Assembly: GCA_922989275.2 (NCBI GenBank)
Contig: OV277871.1
Coordinates: 33,552,693-33,616,692, forward strand
Direction: 5' to 3'
Source of the DNA: Gari tellinella
Lineage: Eukaryota > Mollusca > Bivalvia > Cardiida > Psammobiidae
DNA: 64,000 nt
Shown one piece after another: positions 1 to 12,166 of this stretch. The notes under the pieces are model-generated. The model did no database searches. It worked only from the letters and a program-made list of their open reading frames with translations, and was not told where the DNA came from. A program made the position numbers and the translations under genes. Each line of letters begins with the position of its first letter. The first letter of the stretch is position 1.

Positions 1-115
1 CGCACATAATTGTTGTCTCCCATTGAATGTCGTTGTAGAGAGGGAGCGCGGTACAATGTCAATTAACTTGTCATAAAGTAATAGAGTATTATTCTGCTAC
101 ATATACAATTCAATT

Positions 116-329
116 TTAACCCTTAGCCCGCCAAATAAATTGTCGTCTGCTATATTTCTCGTCTGCTTCAAGTTTCAAAGTGCTTCAAAGTTGCTCAAAA
201 TTGCTGAAAATGTTGTCCGAGTGTCAAACAGCTTGGATCCGGATGAGACGCCGAGTTACTCGGCGATTCATCTGGATCCAAGCTGTTTGCATATGGAGCT
301 ATAGTCGTGATTGGCAGGCTAAGGGTTAA
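116..329. mobile_element. MITE family A (TTAA type), copy at 5386-5599
   Basis: Terminal inverted repeats TTAACCCTTAGCC / GGCTAAGGGTTAA bound a 214-bp element. Its centre is a hairpin at 225-290 (CAAACAGCTTGGATC ... GATCCAAGCTGTTTG arms). TTAA ends followed by CCC are typical of piggyBac-like elements. No transposase. Confidence 0.8.
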
Positions 330-998
330 TTCAATGTTTATTTCCTCCATACATGACATGTGTGTAATATTGCAATATAATCAACACACACATGACAAAT
401 AGCACCAAACATGAGATAAGCAACAAATTATTATTAACAACATGAAGTTGCAGTACCCTCTCTCTTGAGCAACGCTCATGTAAAAGGAATATAATTATAG
501 AACCATGCTGCTGATTACGGCAAGGTACAAGCACTGCAGAAAAGTTTATTAAAGGACTTCTGTTTTGCATGTTTCCCTCATTAGGATGACAACTGTTTTA
601 TGCGACCAGATTTGGTACATGTAGTTTCTTTTAAAAATGTCAAAATGCCTATGTTTCCTTTCACATGCAAAAATTAAATATTATAATATTATTATAATAT
701 TTTTCTCACATGCAATGATACATTTAACTTTCAAGTGGAATACTTGAGTATTTGATATAGTTATATGATAGATAAAATTAACGACGTTTTTAAAATGTAT
801 CCTCTGCATGTCGAGTGAATTAATGGTTAATTAACTAGCAGAAGGTACCTGCAATGTGGGTGTTTTAAGACAGCTATAGAGCAAACTTCACTAAGATATT
901 TGCTGAACATTTATTTACAGTTCATTTCTAAAACACTTAAACATCGATAAATAAGCTAGCTTTTTAAACAATCAATACCATAAGTCTAGACTAACTAC

Positions 999-1849
999 TA
1001 CGAGGGCCGTTTGAAAGGTAATGACACTTGATCAATAACTTCAATATAATAAGTGCAAAAAGCAGGAGTGATATATCATTTTCAAGAGCAATTATTTACC
1101 TACATGATGTATAAAGCACATAAGTCGATAAGTAAAATGACCCCTACTCGAGACGGCAGAACAATGCACCTGTTCGACATTATTTTTGACGTAAAAACTC
1201 CCTTTTTTCTTCTAAACTTTGTTTTTGAAATATATCAGTTTATATCTGTCTTTGAATGTGTAAAAATGGCCTTACAATTGAAAGGGATAACTGTTTTACA
1301 TCTCATTTGTTCAAAACTGACATTTCTTTTATCGCTAATAACAATGTCGACATGTATTTTTGAACGCTATGAAAACCTACTAGATCAGTAAATCTACAGT
1401 GTTTTAAAACATACAAATCTACTTCATAGCTTAATTATACATGTAGCTTGGTTTGATATAAAAAGAGCTTTTATATATAACAGTAGATTAACTTGTTATG
1501 ATATTTTCAGTACGTGTTTAGTGTTTTTTTGTATTTTATAATATCATTTAAAACTGTTTAGTGTGTGCGTACTTGTCTGATTTTATTTGCCAGAGAGGAT
1601 CATTAAACTATTCAAAAGAATAAAACCACAATAATAGTTATACATGTAGTATCAAATTTTGCTGAACAAATTGCCTAAACCATACACAAAAAAATGTCCA
1701 GAGTCCTGGAGTAGGAGTCATTTAGTTTCATGTTGTTACTTATCGACTTATGTGATCTTATCGTGCGCTATACCATCATGTAGGCCATTTTGCTGTTATG
1801 ATATTTAAACAATTGATCAAGTATCAATGCTTTTTAAACGACCCTCGTA
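999..1849. mobile_element. Non-autonomous TA-type element (TACGAGGG ends), copy at 6269-7120
   Basis: Inverted ends TACGAGGGCCGTTTGAAA and TTTTTAAACGACCCTCGTA bound about 850 bp. TA at both edges and the CGAGGG start resemble mariner-like elements. A 112-codon open frame inside (1053-1391) shows no transposase motif and is treated as chance. Confidence 0.6.
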
Positions 1850-2249
1850 TAACACGCTGTGCACAATTCGACTGACACAAGCGCCGCTAAAAGGACCAAC
1901 AACTGCCGAAACATTTTCCAAAAATTCAAGAAAAAGTTTAGGGTCGGGGAAAAATTATAAGGTCGGTCGGGTAACTGGAAAGATAGTCTTTTTTATTTGG
2001 CCTTATATATGATATTTTTATGCATTTTCTTTCAAAACATATACCTAGAGTGTCAATCCCCATCGACCTCGATGAGACACGGAATTACTAGGCGTCTCAT
2101 TTGGAACCACACTGTTTGAAGCACATATCAGAATTTCCTGTTTAACAAATAGAAGGTTCTAAGGTTTTCTTTCATGTTTTAGCTTTCGTACGTTTATGTT
2201 AATTTTATTCCTTCACTGCCTTATATGTATCCCGAGTGCAATTGTTATT

Positions 2250-2318
2250 TGCAAACAGTTTGGTTTCTTGATCAGACGCCGCGTATCGCGGCGTCTGATC
2301 AGGATCCAAACTGTATGC
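2250..2318. repeat. Core-1 hairpin, copy at 7521-7589
   Basis: Near-palindrome GCAAACAGTTTGG...GATCAGACGCCGC / GCGGCGTCTGATC...CCAAACTGTATGC. A degenerate relative at 2054-2119 lacks good pairing. Single hairpin half-arms (GGTCTGGATCCAAACTGTTTG type) lie near 2610-2635 and 2705-2730. Confidence 0.75.
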
Positions 2319-2753
2319 CAAAAATTTCAATATTTAGTAAGCCCAAAACAAACCTAAAAGATAAATTGATAAATAAAAGCAGATGACAATTGTTTAACTT
2401 AATGATGTCATGGAAGTTAAGCAGTTAAGTAAAAGATGCAATATTAATGATAGGCAATTAAGTCCTTCTAGCGATAACATTCCTCTTTCGGGATCGTTAC
2501 AGTTGAGAAGACGTTAATTTTTCGTTTTTAATGGAATCGCACTCGCATTGTTACTGTAAATAAAATGTCCTTTTAAAAGAAAAGGTTTGTCCAATTTGTA
2601 ATTAACAGGTCAGGTCTGGATCCAAACTGTTTGTAAATGTTAAAAAAAATCGAACTTAGTACGAATATGGTTAATACACAAAAAGGGCAGTATTTCACGG
2701 TGCGTTTGGTCTGGATCGAAACTGTTTGTCACTTATATTCGTTTTGCATTTGT

Positions 2754-3004
2754 TTAACCCATTACCCCATCAATACGCCTTTTACGCCTTTAACTATTTC
2801 GTTCACTTAAAAAGAATCGATCCTTTGTATACAGTCATGAAAATGTAGTATGAGAAATATTTGCTATTTTCTAACAGATGATAGCTTAAAGCAGGTTGCA
2901 AGTAAAGCAGAATGTGCCTTAAGGCACATTCTGCTTTACTTTAAACCTGCTTTAATGGTCACCTATCTTCAATACTAGAAACGGGCTATGGGGTAATGGG
3001 TAAA
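2754..3004. mobile_element. MITE family E (TTAA type), copy at 8025-8275
   Basis: Ends TTAACCCATTACCCC / GGGGTAATGGGTAA. Central core-2 hairpin at about 2884-2955 (AGCTTAAAGCAGGTTG ... AACCTGCTTTAA) with AATGTGCC-TTAA-GGCACATT at its tip. Length 251 bp. Confidence 0.8.
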
Positions 3005-3917
3005 AAAAGCGTCAAAACTATTTTTGATCTATTTTCGCAAACGATATACTTGAGGCAGATGACAAATCAGCATGACAAGTGTTAAACAAACAAGTGTATA
3101 AAATAGAGGATCTTAAATTAGTGCTCAATATTTATCATTTTAATTAAACGAGTTGACTAAAATAATACGACGCGAGCCTTTAACGAGTTTATTAAAAATG
3201 ATAAATAATGAGCACGAATGTGAGATTCTATTTATCACATAACAAGTTTAAGCACCCATTAAGTTGATTAAGCCGTAATGTGTAGACCCTCCACTATACA
3301 GAGTTTCCGCCAAAACATTATGTTGTTTACGTTAACGTCATAACAAATAACGTCATTTGGCGTCCCAATACATGCAGTGTTTGTGGACGAACAGGTTTGG
3401 CCGAACCCCAAAAATCGATATTCCACTAGTGGGTAACGATATTTATATAATGGCTTTATGTCACTCCCTAACCGCAAGTAATGTGATAAAAAATATTATA
3501 TGTTACAATAACTAAATGACCTAAATGATCATACATGTATTTGGAAAATCCCCACGCGGCCGACGCGGCCACATAAGATATCAATAATTGAAAGAAGACC
3601 CAAAACTGTCTTACATTGTATGATAGGCAGGTCGACGTGGCGACAAGCAAAAAACCAACATAAATAGCACTTGGTTTTTGAAAATGTTGACAATAACTTT
3701 CTGTCACAGTAGCACACAGTAACTCGGTGTCTGAGTTGTCTCGAAATTGTTTACAATGCATATCATTTCAAAGTTTAAACGTGGCTAAACTTTGAAAATG
3801 CGAAAATGGGTGACTGTTCGAGATACAGAAGTGTGACTGTCATTATAACATTTCCCTATTGTACCAAAATATATGTATTGTCAACAATTCAATCCATTCC
3901 CTCCAATGATATCTTTT

Positions 3918-4108
3918 CAGGGATCCAGATAAGAGGGAGTAAACTGAACAATTCCAACATTTTCTCACTCATTTCAGCACCAAATACTATGGAGTTACTA
4001 CTCATAGCAATCGTCTCGAAGAGACGATTCTAATGAGTAGTGACACCATGGGGTTTAATGCAGAAATAAAGATTTTAGTTTTTGAAATACTCCCCTTATC
4101 TGAAGCAC
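3918..4108. mobile_element. MITE family I, copy at 9189-9379
   Basis: Ends CAGGGATCCAGATAAG and CTTATCTGAAGCACTG are imperfect inverted repeats. The centre is a palindrome around CGTCTCGAAGAGACG. A related copy lies at 40850-41050 and an end fragment at 53035-53070. Confidence 0.55.
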
Positions 4109-4202
4109 TGTCTAATGCTGAAGATAGTGACGCCTTGTGTTGTTTTTCAAATGGAGATTTTATGTAGTTTGCCTGAAATGATGTTCAATATAAGCGTAAA
4201 AT

Positions 4203-4262
4203 GAGTTTGATCCTGATCAGACACAGATTATTTGGCGTCTGATCAGGATCAAAACTATTTGT
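4203..4262. repeat. Core-1 hairpin variant, copy at 9474-9533
   Basis: TTTGATCCTGATCAGAC ... GTCTGATCAGGATCAAA pair closely, flanked by the usual ATTTG/TGTTTG-like edges. Further hairpin half-arms occur near 4330-4360 and 4470-4510. Confidence 0.7.
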
Positions 4263-4760
4263 CACAAACATGCATCGGACTAAGACAGATAAGGGATTCA
4301 AATAAGACATTGGACTCTTTGGCTAAAAGTGTCATCATTTTTGTCAAACAGTATAGATCTAGTATCCGAGGTTATTAAATTTCCTCAGTACATGTATGTG
4401 TCAGTATGATCCTAATTTGGAAGAAGACGATATTCGACAGGAGAGAGGAGAACAACGTCTCCCTGGCGCGGAGGTCACGCGGCATCTGATCAGGCTTCAA
4501 ACTGTTTGCAAATGTAATCTAAAGGTATTAATTTCCACTCCTTATAACAACTCCCTCCGAACAACACGCATTATATCTGTCTTCTATTGGGCGTTGTAGT
4601 TGAGAGGGAGACCTGTGATCATTTACAAACAGTGTACCTGCGAAGAGTCCTGTGAAAAAAGAAACATCTGACCAGAGTCTGCACTGTTTGTGATTTTTCA
4701 ATATATTTGAAAATAAAAATATTATAAAGTCATAAATAGACTCGACACAAAGATTGTCTA

Positions 4761-4950
4761 TTAATCCTTCGCTCCATAGCCTGCTTTAGTATTGAAAATA
4801 AGGGACCACTTTAGGCAAATTCTGCTTTAATTTTAACCCGCTTTACGCTAGACCATCTGCTCGGATATGAATAATATTTCTAATGTTGCACTCTCATTAC
4901 TGTATAAAGTGGAACTATTTACTTCAGTGGAGGAATAAACTAAAGACTTA
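4761..4950. mobile_element. Degenerate MITE family E remnant, copy at 10032-10221
   Basis: Contains the family E words ...CATAGCCTGCTTTAGTATTGAAAATA... and GGAACTATTTACTTCAGTGGAGGAATAAA, but the core-2 hairpin has decayed. Confidence 0.5.
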
Positions 4951-5234
4951 TTAATGCGTATATATGGAGTAAAAGATGAACGAATGAACGAACTTTTATT
5001 TATATATAGTTTAGGCCAGTACTGGCCCATAAACAATCTGACAAATATAATATTTCAGTTAACAGCGACAGGAAAGAGGACATTAACCCATTGATGTCCA
5101 GTGAATTATTCCATGTTTATATAATAGATTAGTCCATTTTTTTATCAAAGGGATGCCTGGTCAAAATTTTCATTTTCATTTTGTTCATATCAGCAATCAG
5201 TATCGATCCAGACCAGACGCAGTGTGAAATACTT

Positions 5235-5324
5235 AATGACGAGTGACAAATAGCTTGAATCCAGATCAGACGCACATAATTGTTGTCTCCCATTGAATGT
5301 CGTTGTAGAGAGGGAGCGCGGTAC
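5235..5324. mobile_element. Family C MITE with deleted hairpin at duplication junction
   Basis: 5235-5270 matches the left half of family C up to CCAGATCAGACGC. The sequence then skips the hairpin and continues into the right end (TGTCGTTGTAGAGAGGGAGC). The deletion point is at the hairpin. Confidence 0.65.
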
Positions 5325-8300
5325 AATGTCAATTAACTTGTCATAAAGTAATAGAGTATTATTCTGCTACATATACAATTCAATTTTAACCCTTAGCCCG
5401 CCAAATAAATTGTCGTCTGCTATATTTCTCGTCTGCTTCAAGTTTCAAAGTGCTTCAAAGTTGCTCAAAATTGCTGAAAATGTTGTCCGAGTGTCAAACA
5501 GCTTGGATCCGGATGAGACGCCGAGTTACTCGGCGATTCATCTGGATCCAAGCTGTTTGCATATGGAGCTATAGTCGTGATTGGCAGGCTAAGGGTTAAT
5601 TCAATGTTTATTTCCTCCATACATGACATGTGTGTAATATTGCAATATAATCAACACACACATGACAAATAGCACCAAACATGAGATAAGCAACAAATTA
5701 TTATTAACAACATGAAGTTGCAGTACCCTCTCTCTTGAGCAACGCTCATGTAAAAGGAATATAATTATAGAACCATGCTGCTGATTACGGCAAGGTACAA
5801 GCACTGCAGAAAAGTTTATTAAAGGACTTCTGTTTTGCATGTTTCCCTCATTAGGATGACAACTGTTTTATGCGACCAGATTTGGTACATGTAGTTTCTT
5901 TTAAAAATGTCAAAATGCCTATGTTTCCTTTCACATGCAAAAATTAAATATTATAATATTATTATGATATTTTTCTCACATGCAATGATACATTTAACTT
6001 TCAAGTGGAATACTTGAGTATTTGATATAGTTATATGATAGATAAAATTAACGACGTTTTTAAAATGTATCCTCTGCATGTCGAGTGAATTAATGGTTAA
6101 TTAACTAGCAGAAGGTACCTGCAATGTGGGTGTTTTAAGACAGCTATAGAGCAAACTTCACTAAGATATTTGCTGAACATTTATTTACAGTTCATTTCTA
6201 AAACACTTAAACATCGATAAATAAGCTAGCTTTTTAAACAATCAATACCATAAGTCTAGACTAACTACTACGAGGGCCGTTTGAAAGGTAATGACACTTG
6301 ATCAATAACTTCAATATAATAAGTGCAAAAAGCAGGAGTGATATATCATTTTCAAGAGCAATTATTTACCTACATGATGTATAAAGCACATAAGTCGATA
6401 AGTAAAATGACCCCTACTCGAGACGGCAGAACAATGCACCTGTTCGACATTATTTTTGACGTAAAAACTCCCTTTTTTCTTCTAAACTTTGTTTTTGAAA
6501 TATATCAGTTTATATCTGTCTTTGAATGTGTAAAAATGGCCTTACAATTGAAAGGGATAACTGTTTTACATCTCATTTGTTCAAAACTGACATTTCTTTT
6601 ATCGCTAATAACAATGTCGACATGTATTTTTGAACGCTATGAAAACCTACTAGATCAGTAAATCTACAGTGTTTTAAAACATACAAATCTACTTCATAGC
6701 CTTAATTATACATGTAGCTTGGTTTGATATAAAAAGAGCTTTTATATATAACAGTAGATTAACTTGTTATGATATTTTCAGTACGTGTTTAGTGTTTTTT
6801 TGTATTTTATAATATCATTTAAAACTGTTTAGTGTGTGCGTACTTGTCTGATTTTATTTGCCAGAGAGGATCATTAAACTATTCAAAAGAATAAAACCAC
6901 AATAATAGTTATACATGTAGTATCAAATTTTGCTGAACAAATTGCCTAAACCATACACAAAAAAATGTCCAGAGTCCTGGAGTAGGAGTCATTTAGTTTC
7001 ATGTTGTTACTTATCGACTTATGTGATCTTATCGTGCGCTATACCATCATGTAGGCCATTTTGCTGTTATGATATTTAAACAATTGATCAAGTATCAATG
7101 CTTTTTAAACGACCCTCGTATAACACGCTGTGCACAATTCGACTGACACAAGCGCCGCTAAAAGGACCAACAACTGCCGAAACATTTTCCAAAAATTCAA
7201 GAAAAAGTTTAGGGTCGGGGAAAAATTATAAGGTCGGTCGGGTAACTGGAAAGATAGTCTTTTTTATTTGGCCTTATATATGATATTTTTATGCATTTTC
7301 TTTCAAAACATATACCTAGAGTGTCAATCCCCATCGACCTCGATGAGACACGGAATTACTAGGCGTCTCATTTGGAACCACACTGTTTGAAGCACATATC
7401 AGAATTTCCTGTTTAACAAATAGAAGGTTCTAAGGTTTTCTTTCATGTTTTAGCTTTCGTACGTTTATGTTAATTTTATTCCTTCACTGCCTTATATGTA
7501 TCCCGAGTGCAATTGTTATTTGCAAACAGTTTGGTTTCTTGATCAGACGCCGCGTATCGCGGCGTCTGATCAGGATCCAAACTGTATGCCAAAAATTTCA
7601 ATATTTAGTAAGCCCAAAACAAACCTAAAAGATAAATTGATAAATAAAAGCAGATGACAATTGTTTAACTTAATGATGTCATGGAAGTTAAGCAGTTAAG
7701 TAAAAGATGCAATATTAATGATAGGCAATTAAGTCCTTCTAGCGATAACATTCCTCTTTCGGGATCGTTACAGTTGAGAAGACGTTAATTTTTCGTTTTT
7801 AATGGAATCGCACTCGCATTGTTACTGTAAATAAAATGTCCTTTTAAAAGAAAAGGTTTGTCCAATTTGTAATTAACAGGTCAGGTCTGGATCCAAACTG
7901 TTTGTAAATGTTAAAAAAAATCGAACTTAGTACGAATATGGTTAATACACAAAAAGGGCAGTATTTCACGGTGCGTTTGGTCTGGATCGAAACTGTTTGT
8001 CACTTATATTCGTTTTGCATTTGTTTAACCCATTACCCCATCAATACGCCTTTTACGCCTTTAACTATTTCGTTCACTTAAAAAGAATCGATCCTTTGTA
8101 TACAGTCATGAAAATGTAGTATGAGAAATATTTGCTATTTTCTAACAGATGATAGCTTAAAGCAGGTTGCAAGTAAAGCAGAATGTGCCTTAAGGCACAT
8201 TCTGCTTTACTTTAAACCTGCTTTAATGGTCACCTATCTTCAATACTAGAAACGGGCTATGGGGTAATGGGTAAAAAAAGCGTCAAAACTATTTTTGATC

Positions 8301-10504
8301 TATTTTCGCAAACGATATACTTGAGGCAGATGACAAATCAGCATGACAAGTGTTAAACAAACAAGTGTATAAAATAGAGGATCTTAAATTAGTGCTCAAT
8401 ATTTATCATTTTAATTAAACGAGTTGACTAAAATAATACGACGCGAGCCTTTAACGAGTTTATTAAAAATGATAAATAATGAGCACGAATGTGAGATTCT
8501 ATTTATCACATAACAAGTTTAAGCACCCATTAAGTTGATTAAGCCGTAATGTGTAGACCCTCCACTATACAGAGTTTCCGCCAAAACATTATGTTGTTTA
8601 CGTTAACGTCATAACAAATAACGTCATTTGGCGTCCCAATACATGCAGTGTTTGTGGACGAACAGGTTTGGCCGAACCCCAAAAATCGATATTCCACTAG
8701 TGGGTAACGATATTTATATAATGGCTTTATGTCACTCCCTAACCGCAAGTAATGTGATAAAAAATATTATATGTTACAATAACTAAATGACCTAAATGAT
8801 CATACATGTATTTGGAAAATCCCCACGCGGCCGACGCGGCCACATAAGATATCAATAATTGAAAGAAGACCCAAAACTGTCTTACATTGTATGATAGGCA
8901 GGTCGACGTGGCGACAAGCAAAAAACCAACATAAATAGCACTTGGTTTTTGAAAATGTTGACAATAACTTTCTGTCACAGTAGCACACAGTAACTCGGTG
9001 TCTGAGTTGTCTCGAAATTGTTTACAATGCATATCATTTCAAAGTTTAAACGTGGCTAAACTTTGAAAATGCGAAAATGGGTGACTGTTCGAGATACAGA
9101 AGTGTGACTGTCATTATAACATTTCCCTATTGTACCAAAATATATGTATTGTCAACAATTCAATCCATTCCCTCCAATGATATCTTTTCAGGGATCCAGA
9201 TAAGAGGGAGTAAACTGAACAATTCCAACATTTTCTCACTCATTTCAGCACCAAATACTATGGAGTTACTACTCATAGCAATCGTCTCGAAGAGACGATT
9301 CTAATGAGTAGTGACACCATGGGGTTTAATGCAGAAATAAAGATTTTAGTTTTTGAAATACTCCCCTTATCTGAAGCACTGTCTAATGCTGAAGATAGTG
9401 ACGCCTTGTGTTGTTTTTCAAATGGAGATTTTATGTAGTTTGCCTGAAATGATGTTCAATATAAGCGTAAAATGAGTTTGATCCTGATCAGACACAGATT
9501 ATTTGGCGTCTGATCAGGATCAAAACTATTTGTCACAAACATGCATCGGACTAAGACAGATAAGGGATTCAAATAAGACATTGGACTCTTTGGCTAAAAG
9601 TGTCATCATTTTTGTCAAACAGTATAGATCTAGTATCCGAGGTTATTAAATTTCCTCAGTACATGTATGTGTCAGTATGATCCTAATTTGGAAGAAGACG
9701 ATATTCGACAGGAGAGAGGAGAACAACGTCTCCCTGGCGCGGAGGTCACGCGGCATCTGATCAGGCTTCAAACTGTTTGCAAATGTAATCTAAAGGTATT
9801 AATTTCCACTCCTTATAACAACTCCCTCCGAACAACACGCATTATATCTGTCTTCTATTGGGCGTTGTAGTTGAGAGGGAGACCTGTGATCATTTACAAA
9901 CAGTGTACCTGCGAAGAGTCCTGTGAAAAAAGAAACATCTGACCAGAGTCTGCACTGTTTGTGATTTTTCAATATATTTGAAAATAAAAATATTATAAAG
10001 TCATAAATAGACTCGACACAAAGATTGTCTATTAATCCTTCGCTCCATAGCCTGCTTTAGTATTGAAAATAAGGGACCACTTTAGGCAAATTCTGCTTTA
10101 ATTTTAACCCGCTTTACGCTAGACCATCTGCTCGGATATGAATAATATTTCTAATGTTGCACTCTCATTACTGTATAAAGTGGAACTATTTACTTCAGTG
10201 GAGGAATAAACTAAAGACTTATTAATGCGTATATATGGAGTAAAAGATGAACGAATGAACGAACTTTTATTTATATATAGTTTAGGCCAGTACTGGCCCA
10301 TAAACAATCTGACAAATATAATATTTCAGTTAACAGCGACAGGAAAGAGGACATTAACCCATTGATGTCCAGTGAATTATTCCATGTTTATATAATAGAT
10401 TAGTCCATTTTTTTATCAAAGGGATGCCTGGTCAAAATTTTCATTTTCATTTTGTTCATATCAGCAATCAGTATCGATCCAGACCAGACGCAGTGTGAAA
10501 TACT
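5235..10504. repeat. Tandem duplication unit, copy 2 (complete)
   Basis: Direct repeat of copy 1. The 36 bases at 5235-5270 are internal MITE family C sequence and presumably also precede copy 1 outside the window. The junction at 5234/5235 joins the middle of a family H MITE to the middle of a family C MITE, next to the hairpin core. Copy 2 ends at 10504, where the intact family H element continues. Every element listed for copy 1 recurs here at +5270 or +5271. Confidence 0.95.
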
Positions 10505-10626
10505 GCCCTCTTGTGTATCAGCAAACAGTGTAGACTCTGATCAGACGCCGCATAATGCGGCGTCTGATCAAAGTCTAGACTGTTTGCCTAAGTCCCATAT
10601 ATGGGATCGTGGGCACAAATGGATTA
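10354..10626. mobile_element. MITE family H (TTAA type)
   Basis: Begins TTAACCCATTGATG and ends CACAAATGGATTAA. Core-1 hairpin at 10522-10588 with arm variant GTGTAGACTCTGATCAG. A second copy is at 50877-51104. The duplication breakpoint 10504 lies inside this element, and the gene 1 microexon starts 46 bp downstream. Confidence 0.7.
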
Positions 10627-10672
10627 ATACAAAATCAGCACAATAATGTATCTGTCATAACATTCCTTACAG

Positions 10673-10709
10673 GTGTGTGATGCCACAGCTGGAAACTGCA
10701 TTGTCAAAG
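10673..10709 (+). CDS. Gene 1, 37-nt microexon (Cys-x6-Cys linker)
   Basis: Flanked by TTCCTTACAG acceptor and GTAATC donor. It reads VCDATAGNCIVK plus one base, phase 0 to phase 1. A paralogous microexon of the same length and phase lies at 50651-50687 in gene 2 (VCNGEDRICAVK). Only this frame is open in both, and the trailing G completes a GAG codon with the next exon. Two cysteines six residues apart suggest a small disulphide loop between the N-terminal domain and the CCP repeats. The upstream PAN exon expected for gene 1 is not in the window. The call rests on paralogy and splice phase; transcripts would settle it. Confidence 0.65.
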
Positions 10710-11079
10710 GTAATCAAACAACACATGTATGTTTTATACTTTTTATGTTGTATTCTTTGTATTTTATTGTAACATGTTTAATGTTCACCCCATTCAAAGA
10801 CATATACATATGATTTATACATTTTGTAGTATTCTTGGTACTTTATTGTAATATGTTTTATGTTAACCCCATTCAATAACATGTACGTATGTTTTATACA
10901 TTTGTTGTATATTTTTGTATTCTACTGGAACATGTTTTATGTTTACCTGATTCAATAACATGTACATTTGTGTTATACGTTACTGTTTTATTCTTTCTAT
11001 CTAATTGTAGCGTGTTTTTTGTTCACCCCTAATTACATGTACGTATGTTTTATACGTGTTTTTTATTTTTGTTTGTACA

Positions 11080-11695
11080 GAAGTCCCTCCCTCCAACCAC
11101 ACCTGAGATACAACGATTGTGTGTGTTGTTCGGAGGGGGGTGTTATAGGGAGGAAAAACGACTTGGCTCACATTTGCAAACAGCTTGAATCAAGATCAAA
11201 CACCGCGTTACGCGGCGTATGGTCTGGATTTAAGCTGTTTATCATTCGTCATTATATTTCGTATGTCAAGATGTCAACTAATAAGCAACTTTGAGAAACA
11301 CAACAGACGACACTTTTAACCCATTACCCCAAAGCCTGTTTATAGTTTTGAAAATAGGTGACTACTTAAAGCAGGTTGAAAGTAAAGCAGAATGCGCCAT
11401 ATGGCGCATTCTGCTTTACTTTTAGCCTGCTTTAAACTTTTACCAGCTAGAATAAGGAAAGTATTAAATATGACACATATTCATTACGGTTTTTATTGGA
11501 ACTATTTTCTTCAGCGGATGAATAAAATGCATGTGCTAAAAGTCGCTTCTATAAGGGAAAGGGTTAAGCAGACAGTATTGCAGCAGTGAACGTGTAAAAC
11601 ATACTGGTCTTGTTTTGGGAACAGCGACAATCGTTATTGTAAGGAAGGAATCGTTGTTGGGATGATCGTTGTAGGGAGAGAAAACTGTTTTCTAT
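11080..11695. mobile_element. MITE family C interrupted by a family E MITE
   Basis: Family C runs from ACAGAAGTCCCTCCCTCC through core-1 hairpin 11173-11240 to the CAGACGACACTTTTAA junction. It resumes after the insertion with GCAGACAGTATTGCAGCAG and ends with GATCGTTGTAGGGAGAGAAAACTGT. Removing 11320-11567 restores the family C consensus. Confidence 0.8.
11320..11563. mobile_element. MITE family E inserted in family C, TTAA target duplication
   Basis: CCCATTACCCC ... GGGAAAGGG, flanked on both sides by TTAA (11316-11319 and 11564-11567). Core-2 hairpin at about 11369-11434. The intact host sequence on both sides directly shows TTAA target-site duplication. Confidence 0.85.
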
Positions 11696-11916
11696 TGTAG
11701 CATGTTTTATGTTCACCCCAATTCGTTTAAATGCGTCTTTAGTTATTCTTTTATGGTACAACTTTTATTAAGTGACCATGAAATAAAATATCATGATAAA
11801 CAGTAATTTATGCCTGGATATTGCAATGAATATACGTCCTCGAAGATTTCATTGTAGATATACAAAGGTGATCTAAAGACACTGCAGTGTTTGTCCATAA
11901 ACTAGAATATTTCATA

Positions 11917-12166
11917 TACAGTGGAGAATCTGTTATTCTTTCCCGTTTAAACGCAAACGTACGCTAACGCAAAGCACTAAAACGTAGAAAAGAACAACTT
12001 TTGGACAATTCTGATAATTCTTGTTTATCTTGGTGGCAAACAGTTTGGAGCCTAATCAGACGCCGGGTTACCCGGCGTCTGATCTGGCTCCAAACTGTTT
12101 GCACTGCAAATAATAGTTTTAGCGTAAACGCGTTTATTGGGAAAGAATAACACATTCTCCACTGTA
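11917..12166. mobile_element. MITE family B (TA type), 250 bp
   Basis: TACAGTGGAGAATCTG ... CACATTCTCCACTGTA inverted ends with TA at the edges. Core-1 hairpin at 12038-12102 in the GGAGCC form with GGGTTACCC tip. Nearly identical to 50330-50579. Confidence 0.85.

Larger units (their letters stand above)
1..5234. repeat. Tandem duplication unit, copy 1 (left end cut by window)
   Basis: This stretch recurs almost base for base at 5271-10504. The visible differences are one substitution (around 706 versus 5976) and one inserted base (around 1431 versus 6701). Period is about 5270 bp. It contains no credible coding region; it holds several MITEs described separately. The first ~54 bases are the right end of a family C MITE. 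It lies upstream of the gene 1 microexon at 10673, so it may be intronic or 5' flanking. More copies could lie to the left of the window. Confidence 0.95.

Noticed and set aside
331..570. 79-codon minus-strand frame duplicated at 5601-5840
   Set aside because: Its conservation is only due to the tandem duplication; it overlaps a MITE end and shows no domain or splice context.
1053..1391. 112-codon frame duplicated at 6323-6661
   Set aside because: Lies inside a TACGAGGG-ended element, has no transposase motif and biased low-complexity composition.
3268..3761. Overlapping minus-strand frames of 69-97 codons, duplicated
   Set aside because: No recognisable domain and present twice only through the duplication.
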